A stretch of DNA of 64,000 nt, taken from assembly GCF_030124145.1 (NCBI RefSeq), contig NZ_JASKMS010000005.1:62001-126000 (forward strand). Reading direction: 5' to 3'. Position 1 is the stretch's first letter, and every line of letters starts with the position of its first letter. A program made the translations under genes and the position numbers. The DNA is from Streptomyces sp. 378 (GTDB lineage: Bacteria; Actinomycetota; Actinomycetes; Streptomycetales; Streptomycetaceae). This document shows, piece after piece, positions 8,179 to 17,172 of the stretch. The notes under the pieces were generated by a model. It was not told the origin of the DNA and made no database searches. It saw nothing but the letters and a program-made list of their open reading frames with translations.

Positions 8179-9585
8179 CTAGGCAGCCCGCGGCACGGTC
8201 GGCAGCGGGTCGGCAGCGTGCATCGACCGCCCCGCCCCCAAGTCCGTCAGAATCGCCGCCGACGCCCGATGCCCGGAGTGCAGAGCGCCCTGGACCGTAC
8301 TGGTGTCCCGGTGATCCCCGCACACGTACAGGCCCGCAAGCAAGCGCACCGGCCGCCGCAGGTCGTGCGGCGGCCGCATCGCCGGCACCGCCTCGGCCGT
8401 GTGGTGCACGGCCAGCGTCTCCCACCGGGCCGTCGACACCCCGTACAGCCGCGCCAGATGCATGCGCACCGCCGTGTCGACGTCCCCCGGCGGCCGTCCC
8501 AGCACCGTCGAGGACACCAGCGCCCGTCCCGCCGGCGCCCGGGACGGATCGACCCGGCTGATCACCGCCGTATGGGCGACCGGCCCGCCCAGGTCCGCGT
8601 CGAGCAGCAGCGACGCCTCCGTCTCGGGCGGCTCGTCGGTCGTGTGGTGCACCACCGTCACCGGATGGAACTCCGGCACCCGAAGGCCCGGCAACAGCTC
8701 CGCCGCGGCCCGGGCGTCCGTCGCCACCAGCACCGCCCGGCACCGGATCTCGCCGTGCTCGGCGGTGGTCACCGAGGTCGTCGAGACGGAGGTGACGCGC
8801 ACGCCGGTGTGCACCGTGCCCGGCGGCAGTGTGCGCGCGAGCAGCTCCGGCAGGGCCTCGGCACCGCCCTCCGGCAGGCACAGCCGGCCCCGGGCGAAGG
8901 AACGCAGCGCGAGGTCCGCGCACCGGCTGGAGGTCGTCAGGCCCGGGTCGCACAGCAGGGCGGCGAGCAGCGGACGCAGAAAGCCGTCGATCGTACGGGC
9001 GGGCAGCCCGCGTGCCGCCAGGGCCTCACCGGCGGGCAACTCCGGGCGGGCCAGCAGCCGTTCGGCGGGTGTGCCCGCCAGCCGGGTCAGGGCGGCACCC
9101 AGCCGGGCCTGGTCGACCGCCGTGCCGAGCGGGGCACCGGACCGGCTCCGGGGGACGGAGACCTGTCGTCCGGGCACGGCCACCGGCCGCCTGAGCGGCC
9201 TGGGCGCGGACGGCGGCCGGGGAACAGTCGCCAGGGCGCGCACCGCGTGCAGTGCGCCCCGTGCGCCCCCCGCGCCCGGCTGGACGCCGGCCCGGTGGTG
9301 GCGTCCGTCGCCGTGCAGCAGCACGCCGGGCGCGAAGGGCCGCAGCACCAGCCCGTCGAGACCCGGCGTGCGCCGTAGTTCCGGATACGCCGTCGACAGC
9401 AACTGGCCGACCCGGTCGAGTCGGAAGCCGTCGATCTTCTCCGTCGCCATCCTGCCGCCGACCCCATGGGCGGCCTCCAGGACCATGGTCGTCACTCCTG
9501 CGCGGGTCAGCCGGTGCGCGGCCGAGAGTCCGGCGACCCCGGCCCCCACGACGACCACGTCCGCCTGGTACGCGGGCTCAAGCAC
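8179..9585 (-). CDS. FAD-dependent amine oxidase-like flavoprotein
   Basis: 468 residues. The N-terminus has the Rossmann dinucleotide-binding motif VVVGAGVAGLSAAHRL followed by the acidic residue that binds ribose (VLEA) and GGRMAT. The C-terminus has the second FAD motif GLYVCGDHRDTSTVQGALHS. The overall order is that of the protoporphyrinogen oxidase/phytoene desaturase/monoamine oxidase superfamily, which oxidises amines or isoprenoid-like substrates. The substrate cannot be inferred. An Arg/Pro-rich insertion (residues 95-150) makes the middle atypical. GTG 9585 has GAGGAGGGG just upstream. No partner gene is co-directional and close. Confidence 0.82.
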   Translation of the reverse strand: MLEPAYQADVVVVGAGVAGLSAAHRLTRAGVTTMVLEAAHGVGGRMATEKIDGFRLDRVGQLLSTAYPELRRTPGLDGLVLRPFAPGVLLHGDGRHHRAGVQPGAGGARGALHAVRALATVPRPPSAPRPLRRPVAVPGRQVSVPRSRSGAPLGTAVDQARLGAALTRLAGTPAERLLARPELPAGEALAARGLPARTIDGFLRPLLAALLCDPGLTTSSRCADLALRSFARGRLCLPEGGAEALPELLARTLPPGTVHTGVRVTSVSTTSVTTAEHGEIRCRAVLVATDARAAAELLPGLRVPEFHPVTVVHHTTDEPPETEASLLLDADLGGPVAHTAVISRVDPSRAPAGRALVSSTVLGRPPGDVDTAVRMHLARLYGVSTARWETLAVHHTAEAVPAMRPPHDLRRPVRLLAGLYVCGDHRDTSTVQGALHSGHRASAAILTDLGAGRSMHAADPLPTVPRAA

Positions 9586-9911
9586 GTGCCCCTCCTCGAG
9601 GTTGCGCGGGCGCTGGAGACGTCATGCCCTCAACAGGCCGCAGGGATACGCGAGTTCTGGTCGAGGGTAGGGCCGTGATCGGTCAGCGGGAGTCGCGCAT
9701 GAACAGGGCACGGTCGCACGGCGGTCGCATACGGATGCCTCGTGGGCATGAAGTGGTCGCAGGAGGCTGGTGCGCGGGGCGAGGAGCTGTCTCGGACCTG
9801 CCGGTCGGATCTCGGACAGACGGCCGGTCCGCGTCGCGAGGGCCCCTTGCGGCCGGGCCCGGAGACCGGCGGACCTCTTGCGGGACCGCGGAAGAACACG
9901 ACCCGGGGGTG
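9586..9911. other. Intergenic, no gene seen
   Basis: 326 bases between two minus-strand genes. Short open frames exist on both strands but run into neighbouring genes in the wrong frame and lack ribosome binding sites. A GC-rich dyad near 9840-9860 (GGCCCC ... GGGCC) may end transcription of the epimerase gene. The part next to 9585 should hold the flavoprotein promoter. Confidence 0.5.
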
Positions 9912-10814
9912 TCAGAGCGCCGCCCGGATCGCTCCCTCGATCTCCGGGAACGCGAACCGGAAGCCCGACTCCAGCAGGCGCGTGGGCAGCACCCGGGCGC
10001 TGCCGAGGACGTCCCCGGCCATCTCGCCGAGCACGCTCCGCAGGACGGGCGCGGGCACCGCGAACAGCGTCGGGCGATGCAGCACGCGTCCCATCGCCGC
10101 CGTGATCTCACCGTTCGTCAGGGGGTTCGGGACGGTGACGTTGAACGGCCCGGACAGGCCGTCGGTGTCGATGAGATGCCGGATCGCGGCGACCTCGTCG
10201 TGCAGGGCGATGTACGACCAGTACTGCCGCCCGTCGCCCATCCGTCCGCCCAGTCCCGCCCGGAACAGCGGGAAGAGCCGCTGCCAGGCTCCGCCCGCAC
10301 GGGAGACGACCAGCCCGGTCCGTGTGAACACCGTGCGCACACCGGCCTCCTGGGCGGGTGCGGCGGCCCCCTCCCACTCCACGCACAGCTCCGGCAGGAA
10401 GCCCTCTCCCGGGGGCGCGCTTTCGTCCACCGCCCGCTCGCCGGTCTCGCCGTAGTAGCCGATGGCGCTGCCGTTCACGAAGACCCGCGGCCGGTTCGCG
10501 CCCTCCAGCGAGGCGATCGCCTCGGCGAGCGCCGCGGTGCCCTTCACCCGGCTGTCGCGGATCCGCCGCTTGTAGGCCTCCGTCCAGCGCCGGTTGCCGA
10601 CGCCGGCCCCCGCGAGGTTCACCACCGCGTGGCACCCGGCGAGCCCGGCCGCGTCCACGTGCCCGCCCTCGGAGTCCCAGCGGATCTCCCCGGCCGCCCG
10701 GGGCGTGCCACGCACCAGGCGGCGCACCTCGTGTCCGTCGGCGGTCAGGGACCGCACCAGGGCACTGCCGATGAGGCCGGACGCACCCGCCACCGCCACT
10801 CTTGAACGCTCCAT
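9912..10814 (-). CDS. TIGR01777-family NAD-dependent epimerase-like protein
   Basis: 300 residues, start MERSRVAVAGASGLIGSALV at ATG 10814. The glycine-rich GASGLIG motif and an extended-SDR Rossmann fold are clear. Family hallmarks follow: VVNLAGAGVGNRRWT, YKRRIRDSRVKGTAALAEAI, GSAIGYYGETGERAVDE (with the YYG active-site region) and a C-terminal DUF1731-like segment ending SGFRFAFPEIEGAI. Homologues include E. coli YfcH; the substrate is unknown for the family. The frame extends to 10904 but overlaps the divergent GNAT promoter. It is divergent from the GNAT gene with a 71-base gap. Confidence 0.92.
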   Translation of the reverse strand: MERSRVAVAGASGLIGSALVRSLTADGHEVRRLVRGTPRAAGEIRWDSEGGHVDAAGLAGCHAVVNLAGAGVGNRRWTEAYKRRIRDSRVKGTAALAEAIASLEGANRPRVFVNGSAIGYYGETGERAVDESAPPGEGFLPELCVEWEGAAAPAQEAGVRTVFTRTGLVVSRAGGAWQRLFPLFRAGLGGRMGDGRQYWSYIALHDEVAAIRHLIDTDGLSGPFNVTVPNPLTNGEITAAMGRVLHRPTLFAVPAPVLRSVLGEMAGDVLGSARVLPTRLLESGFRFAFPEIEGAIRAAL

Positions 10815-10872
10815 GAACCCATCCTGCCGGGTGGCTGCGTAAATCCCTTGCAAGGCCTCGATCCGCTCGCCG

Positions 10873-10878
10873 TAGGGT
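10873..10878 (+). promoter_or_regulatory. -10 element for a leaderless GNAT gene
   Basis: TAGGGT sits seven bases before ATG 10886 with no ribosome binding site, so the mRNA is predicted to start at the AUG. Confidence 0.65.
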
Positions 10879-10885
10879 GACGCAC

Positions 10886-11383
10886 ATGCCCGAGCTCCCC
10901 GCACCGCGCATCCGCGCCGCCCGGCCCGACGACGACGGCGAGCTGGCCCTGCTCGACCGTCTCACCTGGTCGCACCTGCACGCGGTGATGCCCGAGCCGC
11001 AGCCGCCGTACGCTCCCTTCTTCAGCGAGCGGCACACCCCCGGTGACTGTCTGGTCGCCGAGCTCGGCGACCGGCTCGCGGGCTATGTCCACCTCGGCTT
11101 CCCCACTCCGCTCGACTCGAACCGGCACGTCCTCCAGATCCAGGGACTCGCCGTCGCCGAGGAGGCACGCGGCCGGGGGGTCGGGCGGGCGCTGGTGCGT
11201 GCCGCCACCGACGAGGCCCGACGGCGCGGCGCACGCCGCATCACCCTGCGGGTCCTCGCGCACAACACCCCGGCCCGGGCCCTCTACGAGGCCGAGGGGT
11301 TCGTGACGGAGGGGATCCTGCCCGAGGAGTTCCTGCTCGACGGGAAGTACGTCGACGACGTGTTCATGGGGCGCTTCCTGTGA
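10886..11383 (+). CDS. GNAT family N-acetyltransferase
   Basis: 165 residues, MPELPAPRIRAARPDDDGEL. The acetyl-CoA binding motif A is clear (LQIQGLAVAEEARGRGVGRALV, with R/QxxGxG/A as RGRGVG), followed by motif B (ALYEAEGF). It transfers acetyl to an amine on an unknown small molecule or protein. ATG 10886 is preferred to GTG 10877 because the -10 hexamer TAGGGT overlaps that GTG. It is convergent with the MarP gene, with only 4 bases between the stop codons, leaving no room for a separate terminator. Confidence 0.9.
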   Translation: MPELPAPRIRAARPDDDGELALLDRLTWSHLHAVMPEPQPPYAPFFSERHTPGDCLVAELGDRLAGYVHLGFPTPLDSNRHVLQIQGLAVAEEARGRGVGRALVRAATDEARRRGARRITLRVLAHNTPARALYEAEGFVTEGILPEEFLLDGKYVDDVFMGRFL

Positions 11384-11387
11384 ACAC

Positions 11388-12569
11388 CTAGGCGGCCGGC
11401 TCGCCCGTGTCCACCGGTGCCGTGGCGCCCGCGGCGTCGCGCGCGTCGGAGGCGACCTCGTCCGCCGTCAGGACGTAGCCCGTCTCGGCGTCCGAGGTGG
11501 AGCGGGCGAAGACCACGCCGAACACCCGGCCGTCCGTCGTGAGCAGGGGGCCGCCGGAGTTGCCCGGGCGGACCGTGGAGCGGATCGAGTAGATCTCCCG
11601 GGTGGCCGTCCCGTCGTTGTAGATGTTCTGGCCCGTCGCCCGCACCCGGTTCGCGACCGTGGCCGCCTGGAGGTTCAGGTCGCCGTCCTGCGGATAGCCC
11701 GCGACGACCGCGGAGTCGCCGCGCTCGGCGTCGTCGTCGAACCGCAGCACGGGCGCCTCGAGATCCGGCACGTACAGCACGGCCACGTCCTTCTGCGGGT
11801 CGAAGAGCACCACGCGCGCCTCGTACGTCCGCCCGACCCCGCCGATCTGCACGGTCGGCTCGTCGATGCCGGCCACCACGTGGGCGTTGGTCATCACGCG
11901 CTCGCGCGCGTACACGAACCCGCTGCCCTCACGGCCCTGAGTGCCCGCGACGCCCTCGACCTTCACCGTGCTCCGCTTGGCGGCCTCGGTGGCGGCGGCC
12001 GTGACGCTGTCGCCGGTGGGCTTGGCGACCTCGGCCGTCGACTCGTTCTCGAAGGGGTTGAAGACCTGCGGGAAGCCCGCCTGCGTGAGCGCGGACGTGG
12101 CCCCCGAGAACCAGGCCGGCGTCGTGTCCGGCATCGTCCGCTGCACCGCGCCGAGCAGCCGCGAGTCCCGGATCGCAGAGGTGACCAGCGGCGACGAGGA
12201 CACGCCCAGGACACTCGCGATCACCCACGCCACGATCAGCACGGCCACCGAGTTGGCCACGGCCCCGCCGAGCCCGTCCGCCACCCTGAGCGGTCCCCGG
12301 TCCAGCTCCCGCCGCAGCCGCAGCGCGAGGCGCCCCGCCAGCTCGTGCCCCACCACCGCCGGGAGCAGCACCGTGAACACCGCCGTCACCGTCGCCCGCG
12401 TCGTGCCCGGCTCCGCCAGGTCCATGACCCACGGCAGGATCCACACGCCGACGACCGCACCGCCCACGAAGCCCGCCAGCGACACGCAGCCGGCCACCAG
12501 GCCGCGCCGGTACCCGGACGCCGCGTAGGCCAGAACGACCAGCAACAGCAGGATGTCGAGCAGGTCCAC
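11388..12569 (-). CDS. MarP-like membrane serine protease (CvpA + trypsin domains)
   Basis: 393 residues. Residues 1-125 form four hydrophobic helices of the CvpA/colicin V production type; residues 175-375 form a periplasmic trypsin-like domain. The catalytic triad is H230 (MTNAHV), D261 (KDVAVL) and S338 (RPGNSGGP). In Mycobacterium tuberculosis the homologue MarP has a near-identical length and layout and is required for acid resistance by cleaving the peptidoglycan hydrolase RipA. A secreted peptidoglycan amidase-like gene lies divergently next door (12760), which fits a cell-wall role, but the substrate here is inferred. The start is at 12569. Confidence 0.93.
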   Translation of the reverse strand: MDLLDILLLLVVLAYAASGYRRGLVAGCVSLAGFVGGAVVGVWILPWVMDLAEPGTTRATVTAVFTVLLPAVVGHELAGRLALRLRRELDRGPLRVADGLGGAVANSVAVLIVAWVIASVLGVSSSPLVTSAIRDSRLLGAVQRTMPDTTPAWFSGATSALTQAGFPQVFNPFENESTAEVAKPTGDSVTAAATEAAKRSTVKVEGVAGTQGREGSGFVYARERVMTNAHVVAGIDEPTVQIGGVGRTYEARVVLFDPQKDVAVLYVPDLEAPVLRFDDDAERGDSAVVAGYPQDGDLNLQAATVANRVRATGQNIYNDGTATREIYSIRSTVRPGNSGGPLLTTDGRVFGVVFARSTSDAETGYVLTADEVASDARDAAGATAPVDTGEPAA

Positions 12570-12759
12570 GCACGCCGCCTTTCTCTCGGAACCCCTTAAT
12601 ACGCGGGGGGAGGGCCCGGTGATCAGTCACACGCGCGCGGGATGATCGGAATCGGCCCGCGGACGTGCACACGGAGAAACGTCGCGGACCGTGACGATGG
12701 TTCCACCGGGTGGCACATCACACATCGCGGACGGACCGGATCAGGCCGACAGTGGGACC

Positions 12760-13614
12760 ATGCGTGTCGTGCGAAGACGGCGTGGCGCACGCAGGCCCTC
12801 CGTCGCCGGGACACCCGGCCTGCCGCGCGCGGCCCGGGTGGTGCTCGGCTGCCTGCCGGGCCTTGCCGCCGCCGTGGCGCTGGTGCTGTGCGCCCACGGC
12901 GTCGAGAACGCCGCCGAGACCGGCTCCCGCGCCGGCACGGCCCGTTCCACCGCCGCGCCCCACACCGCTCCCCGCCCGCCCATCGTGCCCAGAGCGCGGT
13001 GGCTGGGCGACGCCGCCCGCGCGCAACCCCGCCCCCGCTACGACGACCGGGTCGCCGCCGTCTTCGTGCATCACACCGATTCGCCCAACGGCTACGACTG
13101 CGCCGACGCGCCCCGCATCATCCGGGGTCTGTACACCGGCCAGACCGGCACCCGCGACTGGGACGACATCGGCTACAACTTCGTCGTCGACCGCTGCGGC
13201 ACCCTCTACGAGGGCCGCGCCGGGGGCGTGGAACGCGCGGTCACGGGCGCCCACACCCAGGGCTTCAACCACCGGACCGCGGGCATCGCGGCCCTCGGCA
13301 CCTTCACCGAGGGGATGCCCGTGCCCCGGCCCATGATCCGCGCGATCGCCGCGCTGTCCGCGTGGAAGCTGGGCCTGACCGGCACGGACCCGCGCGCGGA
13401 CGTCCGTCTGGTCTCCAGCAACGGCCTGAGCCGGTACGCGGCCGGCACCACCGTCCGCCTTCCCGCCCTCGCGGGTCACAGCGACGGCTACATGACCAGC
13501 TGCCCGGGCGCCGCCCTGCGCGCCCGCCTGCCCGAGATCAGACAGCTCGCCGCCCGCCTCCAGGGCCGGCCCGACGGTCCACAGGAAGGCCACAGCGAAC
13601 GCGCGGCGTCTTGA
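12760..13614 (+). CDS. Secreted peptidoglycan recognition protein / type 2 amidase
   Basis: 284 residues from ATG 12760. The N-terminus is very basic (RVVRRRRGARR), followed by a hydrophobic segment (VVLGCLPGLAAAVALVLC) that can be a signal peptide or anchor. The PGRP domain occupies residues 70-275: RARWLGDAARAQPRPRYDDR at its start, H104/H105 in VFVHHTDSPNGYDC, GYNFVVDRCGTLYEGRAGG, and the second zinc ligand region AGHSDGYMTSCPG with the H and C ligands. It would cleave the N-acetylmuramoyl-L-alanine bond. An in-frame GTG at 12691 would add 23 residues; ATG 12760 places the signal sequence at the N-terminus. Confidence 0.9.
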   Translation: MRVVRRRRGARRPSVAGTPGLPRAARVVLGCLPGLAAAVALVLCAHGVENAAETGSRAGTARSTAAPHTAPRPPIVPRARWLGDAARAQPRPRYDDRVAAVFVHHTDSPNGYDCADAPRIIRGLYTGQTGTRDWDDIGYNFVVDRCGTLYEGRAGGVERAVTGAHTQGFNHRTAGIAALGTFTEGMPVPRPMIRAIAALSAWKLGLTGTDPRADVRLVSSNGLSRYAAGTTVRLPALAGHSDGYMTSCPGAALRARLPEIRQLAARLQGRPDGPQEGHSERAAS

Positions 13615-13668
13615 GATCCCGGCCCCCCTACGGTCATGCCCACAGGCAGCCGACTGGAGGTGGGGGCC

Positions 13669-13902
13669 ATGAAAGACGGTCGTACGAAAGCCCCGGCAGA
13701 CGCGGGGAGCGCGAGTGTGCGGGCGAGGGCCGTGCGCGGCCCCTGGGCGGTGCTCTGCGCGGCCGTGACGGTCGTCCTGGGCCCGGCGGCGGTCACCGCG
13801 TCCGCCCTCGACCAGGCCAACGCCGCTCCGCTGCACCACGCGGTGCGGGCCGATCCGGTACACGCGTACATCCCGTCCGACACCAGCCGCCGCGTCGCCT
13901 GA
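13669..13902 (+). CDS. Small secreted or membrane hypothetical protein
   Basis: 77 residues, start MKDGRTKAPADAGSASVRAR preceded by GGAGGTGGGGG. A basic N-terminus is followed by one hydrophobic segment (WAVLCAAVTVVLGPAAVTAS) and then AxA-like sites (ALDQANAAP), which looks like a Sec signal peptide. The mature part would be only about 25 residues. The upstream extension to 13636 lacks a better start. The stop codon directly abuts the stop of the convergent DUF4240 gene (0 bases between). Function unknown. Confidence 0.6.
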   Translation: MKDGRTKAPADAGSASVRARAVRGPWAVLCAAVTVVLGPAAVTASALDQANAAPLHHAVRADPVHAYIPSDTSRRVA

Positions 13903-14421
13903 TCAGCCCCTGAAGCGCTGCCACAGCCGGGGGTAACGCCCGGCGAGCAGCCCCTCGTTCTCGAAGTCGAGCGGGGTGCCCTCGGGTTCGGGGGGCGGCG
14001 GCGCGACCTCCAAGTCGGGGGCGACCACGCCGGTGAGCTGCTCGTAGGCCTCGTCCGCCGCGTAGCCGAGTTCCTCGCCGTCGCCGTCGATCTCCTCGTC
14101 GAAGTCGCCCAGCAGATCGGCGAGCGCGTCCGGGTCGTGCACGGCGCCCTCGAAGACCTCGCGGCCCTGCCCGATCAGCCAGCACCGGAAGAAGTCGAAG
14201 GCGTCGTCGCTCGCCCCGTCGAGCAGCACCCAGGCGGCGCCCCACAGGTCCCAGCGGTAGGCGCGGTTGTAGCGGGACTCGAAGTGCCGGGCGAAGTCCA
14301 GGACCGAGTCCGGATCCAGCTGGGCGAGCCGGTCCACGAGCAGGTCGGCCTGCTCCTCCGGGTCGCCCTCGGCGGCCTCCCGGGCATCGTCGATCAGCTC
14401 CCAGAACTCCGTCTCGTCCAT
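13903..14421 (-). CDS. DUF4240 domain-containing protein
   Basis: 172 residues, very acidic. The family hallmark is at the N-terminus (MDETEFWELIDDAREAA), followed by YRWDLWGAAWVLLDGASDDAFDFFRCWLIGQGR, a WGR/SMI1-like helical arrangement also seen in other DUF4240 proteins. A proline-rich linker (VAPPPPEPEG) precedes the C-terminus. Cytoplasmic, no known activity. GTG 14424 directly precedes ATG 14421 and either may be used. It follows the WYL regulator gene on the same strand with a 56-base gap. Confidence 0.88.
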   Translation of the reverse strand: MDETEFWELIDDAREAAEGDPEEQADLLVDRLAQLDPDSVLDFARHFESRYNRAYRWDLWGAAWVLLDGASDDAFDFFRCWLIGQGREVFEGAVHDPDALADLLGDFDEEIDGDGEELGYAADEAYEQLTGVVAPDLEVAPPPPEPEGTPLDFENEGLLAGRYPRLWQRFRG

Positions 14422-14477
14422 CACGGGTCAAGCATCGGCCCTGGGGGACACGGACGCACCCGGAGTGCGCACGATCG

Positions 14478-15473
14478 TTATGTGCCGCCCTCGGGCCGGT
14501 AGAGCCGGGCCAGCCGTGTCGCGTCCGCGGCGAACCGCTCGCGCAGGCTCTCCGGCGCCAGCACCTCCACCTCCGGGCCCAGGGCCGCCAGCTGGGTGTG
14601 GGCGACCTCCTCGGACTCCACCGGCAGCGTCACGGTCACCCAGCCGTTCTCGTCCGGGGCGTCGGCGTCCGCCAGTGCCTCCCGGGCGGTCATCGCGTCG
14701 AGGGCGTACGGCAGGGCCCGCACACCGTCGGGCGACAGCCGCACCACGACCCGCGCCCGCAGGATGGACCGCGCGAACTGCTCGGCCCGCTCCTCCCAGA
14801 ACGCGGGCAGGTCGAAGTCCGGCTCCCGCTCGAAGCGCTCCCCGTCCGCGTCCACCGCCGTGAACCGGTCGATCCGGTACACCCGGAAGGACGCGGACCC
14901 GGCCACCCGGGCGCACAGGTACCAGACGCCCGCCTTCAGCACGAGCCCGTACGGCTCCAGCTCCCGGACGATCTCGTCCTCCCCGCGCCGGTAGCGGGCG
15001 CCGATCCGCCGGTCGTCCCACACCGCGTCGGCGACGGCCGGCAGCAGCTCGGGCGTCTTCGGCTCCTTGAACCAGCTGGGCGCGTCCAGATGGAACCGCT
15101 GGGAGGCCGTCCGGGAGGCGTCCCGCAGGGACGGCAGCAGCGCCGCCGACACCTTCAGCCGGGCCGCCGAGGCGGCGTCCTCCAGACCCATCTCGCGCAG
15201 CGCCCCGGGCACCCCGGACAGGAACAGCGCCTCGGCCTCGCCGCGGTGCAGCCCGGTCAGCCGCGTCCGGTACCCGCCGACCAGCCGGTAGCCGCCGGCC
15301 CGGCCCCGGTCCGCGTACACCGGCACGCCCGCCTCCGACAGCGCCTGGGCGTCCCGGGTGACCGTCCGCTCCGACACCTCCAGTTCACGGGCGAGCTCGG
15401 CGGCCGTCATGGAGGGCCGGGACTGGAGCAGCAGCACCATCTTGATCAGCCGGGCAGCACGCATGGCCGCCAT
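14478..15473 (-). CDS. WYL-domain transcriptional regulator
   Basis: 331 residues from ATG 15473 (MAAMRAARL; ATG 15464 is an alternative). The N-terminal winged HTH of DeoR type reads RLIKMVLLLQSRPSMTAAEL ... VSERTVTRDAQALSEAGVPV. The WYL domain follows at about residues 130-210 with the WYLCAR motif, and a C-terminal WCX-like extension (VTVTLPVESEEVAHTQLAAL) completes the usual architecture. WYL domains sense ligands, in some cases nucleotides or single-stranded DNA. It is divergent from the NSS transporter gene (15604), which is a natural candidate target. Confidence 0.9.
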   Translation of the reverse strand: MAAMRAARLIKMVLLLQSRPSMTAAELARELEVSERTVTRDAQALSEAGVPVYADRGRAGGYRLVGGYRTRLTGLHRGEAEALFLSGVPGALREMGLEDAASAARLKVSAALLPSLRDASRTASQRFHLDAPSWFKEPKTPELLPAVADAVWDDRRIGARYRRGEDEIVRELEPYGLVLKAGVWYLCARVAGSASFRVYRIDRFTAVDADGERFEREPDFDLPAFWEERAEQFARSILRARVVVRLSPDGVRALPYALDAMTAREALADADAPDENGWVTVTLPVESEEVAHTQLAALGPEVEVLAPESLRERFAADATRLARLYRPEGGT

Positions 15474-15603
15474 TGTGCCGGGCGTGCCACCTGCCTGGGT
15501 GTACACACGGTGTGATCATGCCGTCACCGCTGTTAGCGTCGGTCGGAGTTCAGGTTGCAGAGGTTCGGTGGATCAATCGGAACGTCCCTCGACGAGGACA
15601 CAC

Positions 15604-17172
15604 ATGACGAAACACCCTCGCGAACAATGGGCCACACGCACGGGATTCCTGCTGGCGGCGATCGGCTCCGCCATCGGGCTCGGCAACATCTGGCGTTTTC
15701 CCGCCGTCGCCTACGAGAACGGCGGCGGCGCCTTTCTCTTCCCTTATCTCATCGCCCTGCTCACTGCCGGTATCCCGCTGCTGATCATGGAATACGCGAT
15801 CGGGCGCAGATACCGGACGTCTCCCCCGGCGGCGCTGCGGCAGATGGCGCGCCCGGCGGAGGTGCTCGGGTGGTGGCAGGTGGCGATCTCCTTCGTGATC
15901 GCCACGTACTACGCGGTCATCATCGCCTGGGCGGTCCGTTACATCGGCTTCTCCGCCGACCAGGCCTGGGGCGACGACCCGGAGGGCTTCCTCTTCGGCA
16001 GCTTCCTCAAGGCGTCCGAGGCGCCGGGCTTCGTCTCCGGCTACGTCTCCGGGGTGCTGTGGCCGCTCATCGCCGTCTGGGTCGTGGTGCTGGGCATCCT
16101 GGCGTTCGGCATCCGGCGCGGCATCGAGAAGGCCAACAAGGTCTTCATCCCGCTGCTGGTGGTCTTCTTCGTCGTCCTGGTGATCCGGGCCCTCACCCTG
16201 GACGGCGCGGCGCAGGGGCTGGACGCCTTCTTCCGCCCCGACTGGTCGGAGCTGACCAACGGCAGCGTCTGGGTGGCCGCCTACGGCCAGATCTTCTTCT
16301 CGCTGTCGATCGGCTTCGGCATCATGATCACCTACGCGTCCTATCTGCGGCGCCGCTCCGATCTCACCGGCTCCGCCCTGGTCGCCGGGTTCGCCAACAG
16401 CTCCTTCGAGATCCTCGCCGGCATCGGCGTGTTCGCCACGCTGGGCTTCATGGCGCAGGCCGCGGGGGTGCCGGTCGGCGACGTGGCGACCGCGGGGCTC
16501 GGGCTGGCGTTCGTCGCCTTCCCGACGATCATCTCCGAGATGTGGCTGGGCGGCGCCTTCGGCGTGCTGTTCTTCGTGTCCCTGGTGATCGCGGGTCTGT
16601 CCTCGCTGATCTCGATCGTCCAGGTGGTGGTCTCCGCAGTGCAGGACCGCACCGGCATGCGCCGCGCCCCCGCCGTGTTCGGCGTGGGCGGCGCCGTGGC
16701 GGTGGCCTCCATCCTGCTGTTCCCGACCAACGAGGGCGTCTACCTGCTCGACGCCTCCGACCACTTCATCAACCAGTACGGCATCGCGATGGCCGCGCTG
16801 GTCGGCGTGATCGCGGTGGCCTGGTTCATGCGCAAGCTGCCCGAACTGCAACGCGACGCCGACGCCACCTCCGCCGTGCGGCTCGGCCACTGGTGGCGGA
16901 TCTGCCTCGGTGTCATCACCCCGCTGGTGCTGGGCTGGATGATGATCGACAGCCTGCGCTCGGAGTTCGACGAGAACTACGAGGGCTACCCCACCGACTT
17001 CCTGCTGGGAGCGGGCTGGAGCGTGGCGATCGCGGCGCTGGTGGTCGGCGTGCTGCTCTCCCTCATCCCGTGGAAGGCGGCCGAGGGCGGGCTGAGCGAC
17101 CTGGACATGGAGTCCCTCGACGAGGCCGAGGGCCACCGAAAGGGCAAGCGGCCCGGAGAGGAGGACCGCTGA
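15604..17172 (+). CDS. Sodium-dependent amino-acid transporter (NSS family)
   Basis: 522 residues. The family signature is at the N-terminus (RTGFLLAAIGSAIGLGNIWRFP, with the sodium and substrate-binding unwound helix 1), followed by YENGGGAFLFPYL and 11-12 transmembrane helices. It imports an amino acid with sodium. The downstream one-base-overlapping small gene is the type found next to methionine/alanine importers (MetP of Corynebacterium). ATG 15604 (MTKHPREQW) has GAGGA upstream; the longer frame to 15358 overlaps the divergent WYL gene and is not real. Substrate methionine/alanine is inferred from the partner. Confidence 0.92.
   Translation: MTKHPREQWATRTGFLLAAIGSAIGLGNIWRFPAVAYENGGGAFLFPYLIALLTAGIPLLIMEYAIGRRYRTSPPAALRQMARPAEVLGWWQVAISFVIATYYAVIIAWAVRYIGFSADQAWGDDPEGFLFGSFLKASEAPGFVSGYVSGVLWPLIAVWVVVLGILAFGIRRGIEKANKVFIPLLVVFFVVLVIRALTLDGAAQGLDAFFRPDWSELTNGSVWVAAYGQIFFSLSIGFGIMITYASYLRRRSDLTGSALVAGFANSSFEILAGIGVFATLGFMAQAAGVPVGDVATAGLGLAFVAFPTIISEMWLGGAFGVLFFVSLVIAGLSSLISIVQVVVSAVQDRTGMRRAPAVFGVGGAVAVASILLFPTNEGVYLLDASDHFINQYGIAMAALVGVIAVAWFMRKLPELQRDADATSAVRLGHWWRICLGVITPLVLGWMMIDSLRSEFDENYEGYPTDFLLGAGWSVAIAALVVGVLLSLIPWKAAEGGLSDLDMESLDEAEGHRKGKRPGEEDR

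Noticed and set aside
9630..9899. Possible gene on either strand between the flavoprotein and the epimerase genes
   Set aside because: Arg/Pro-rich translation, no ribosome binding site, frames run into neighbouring genes.
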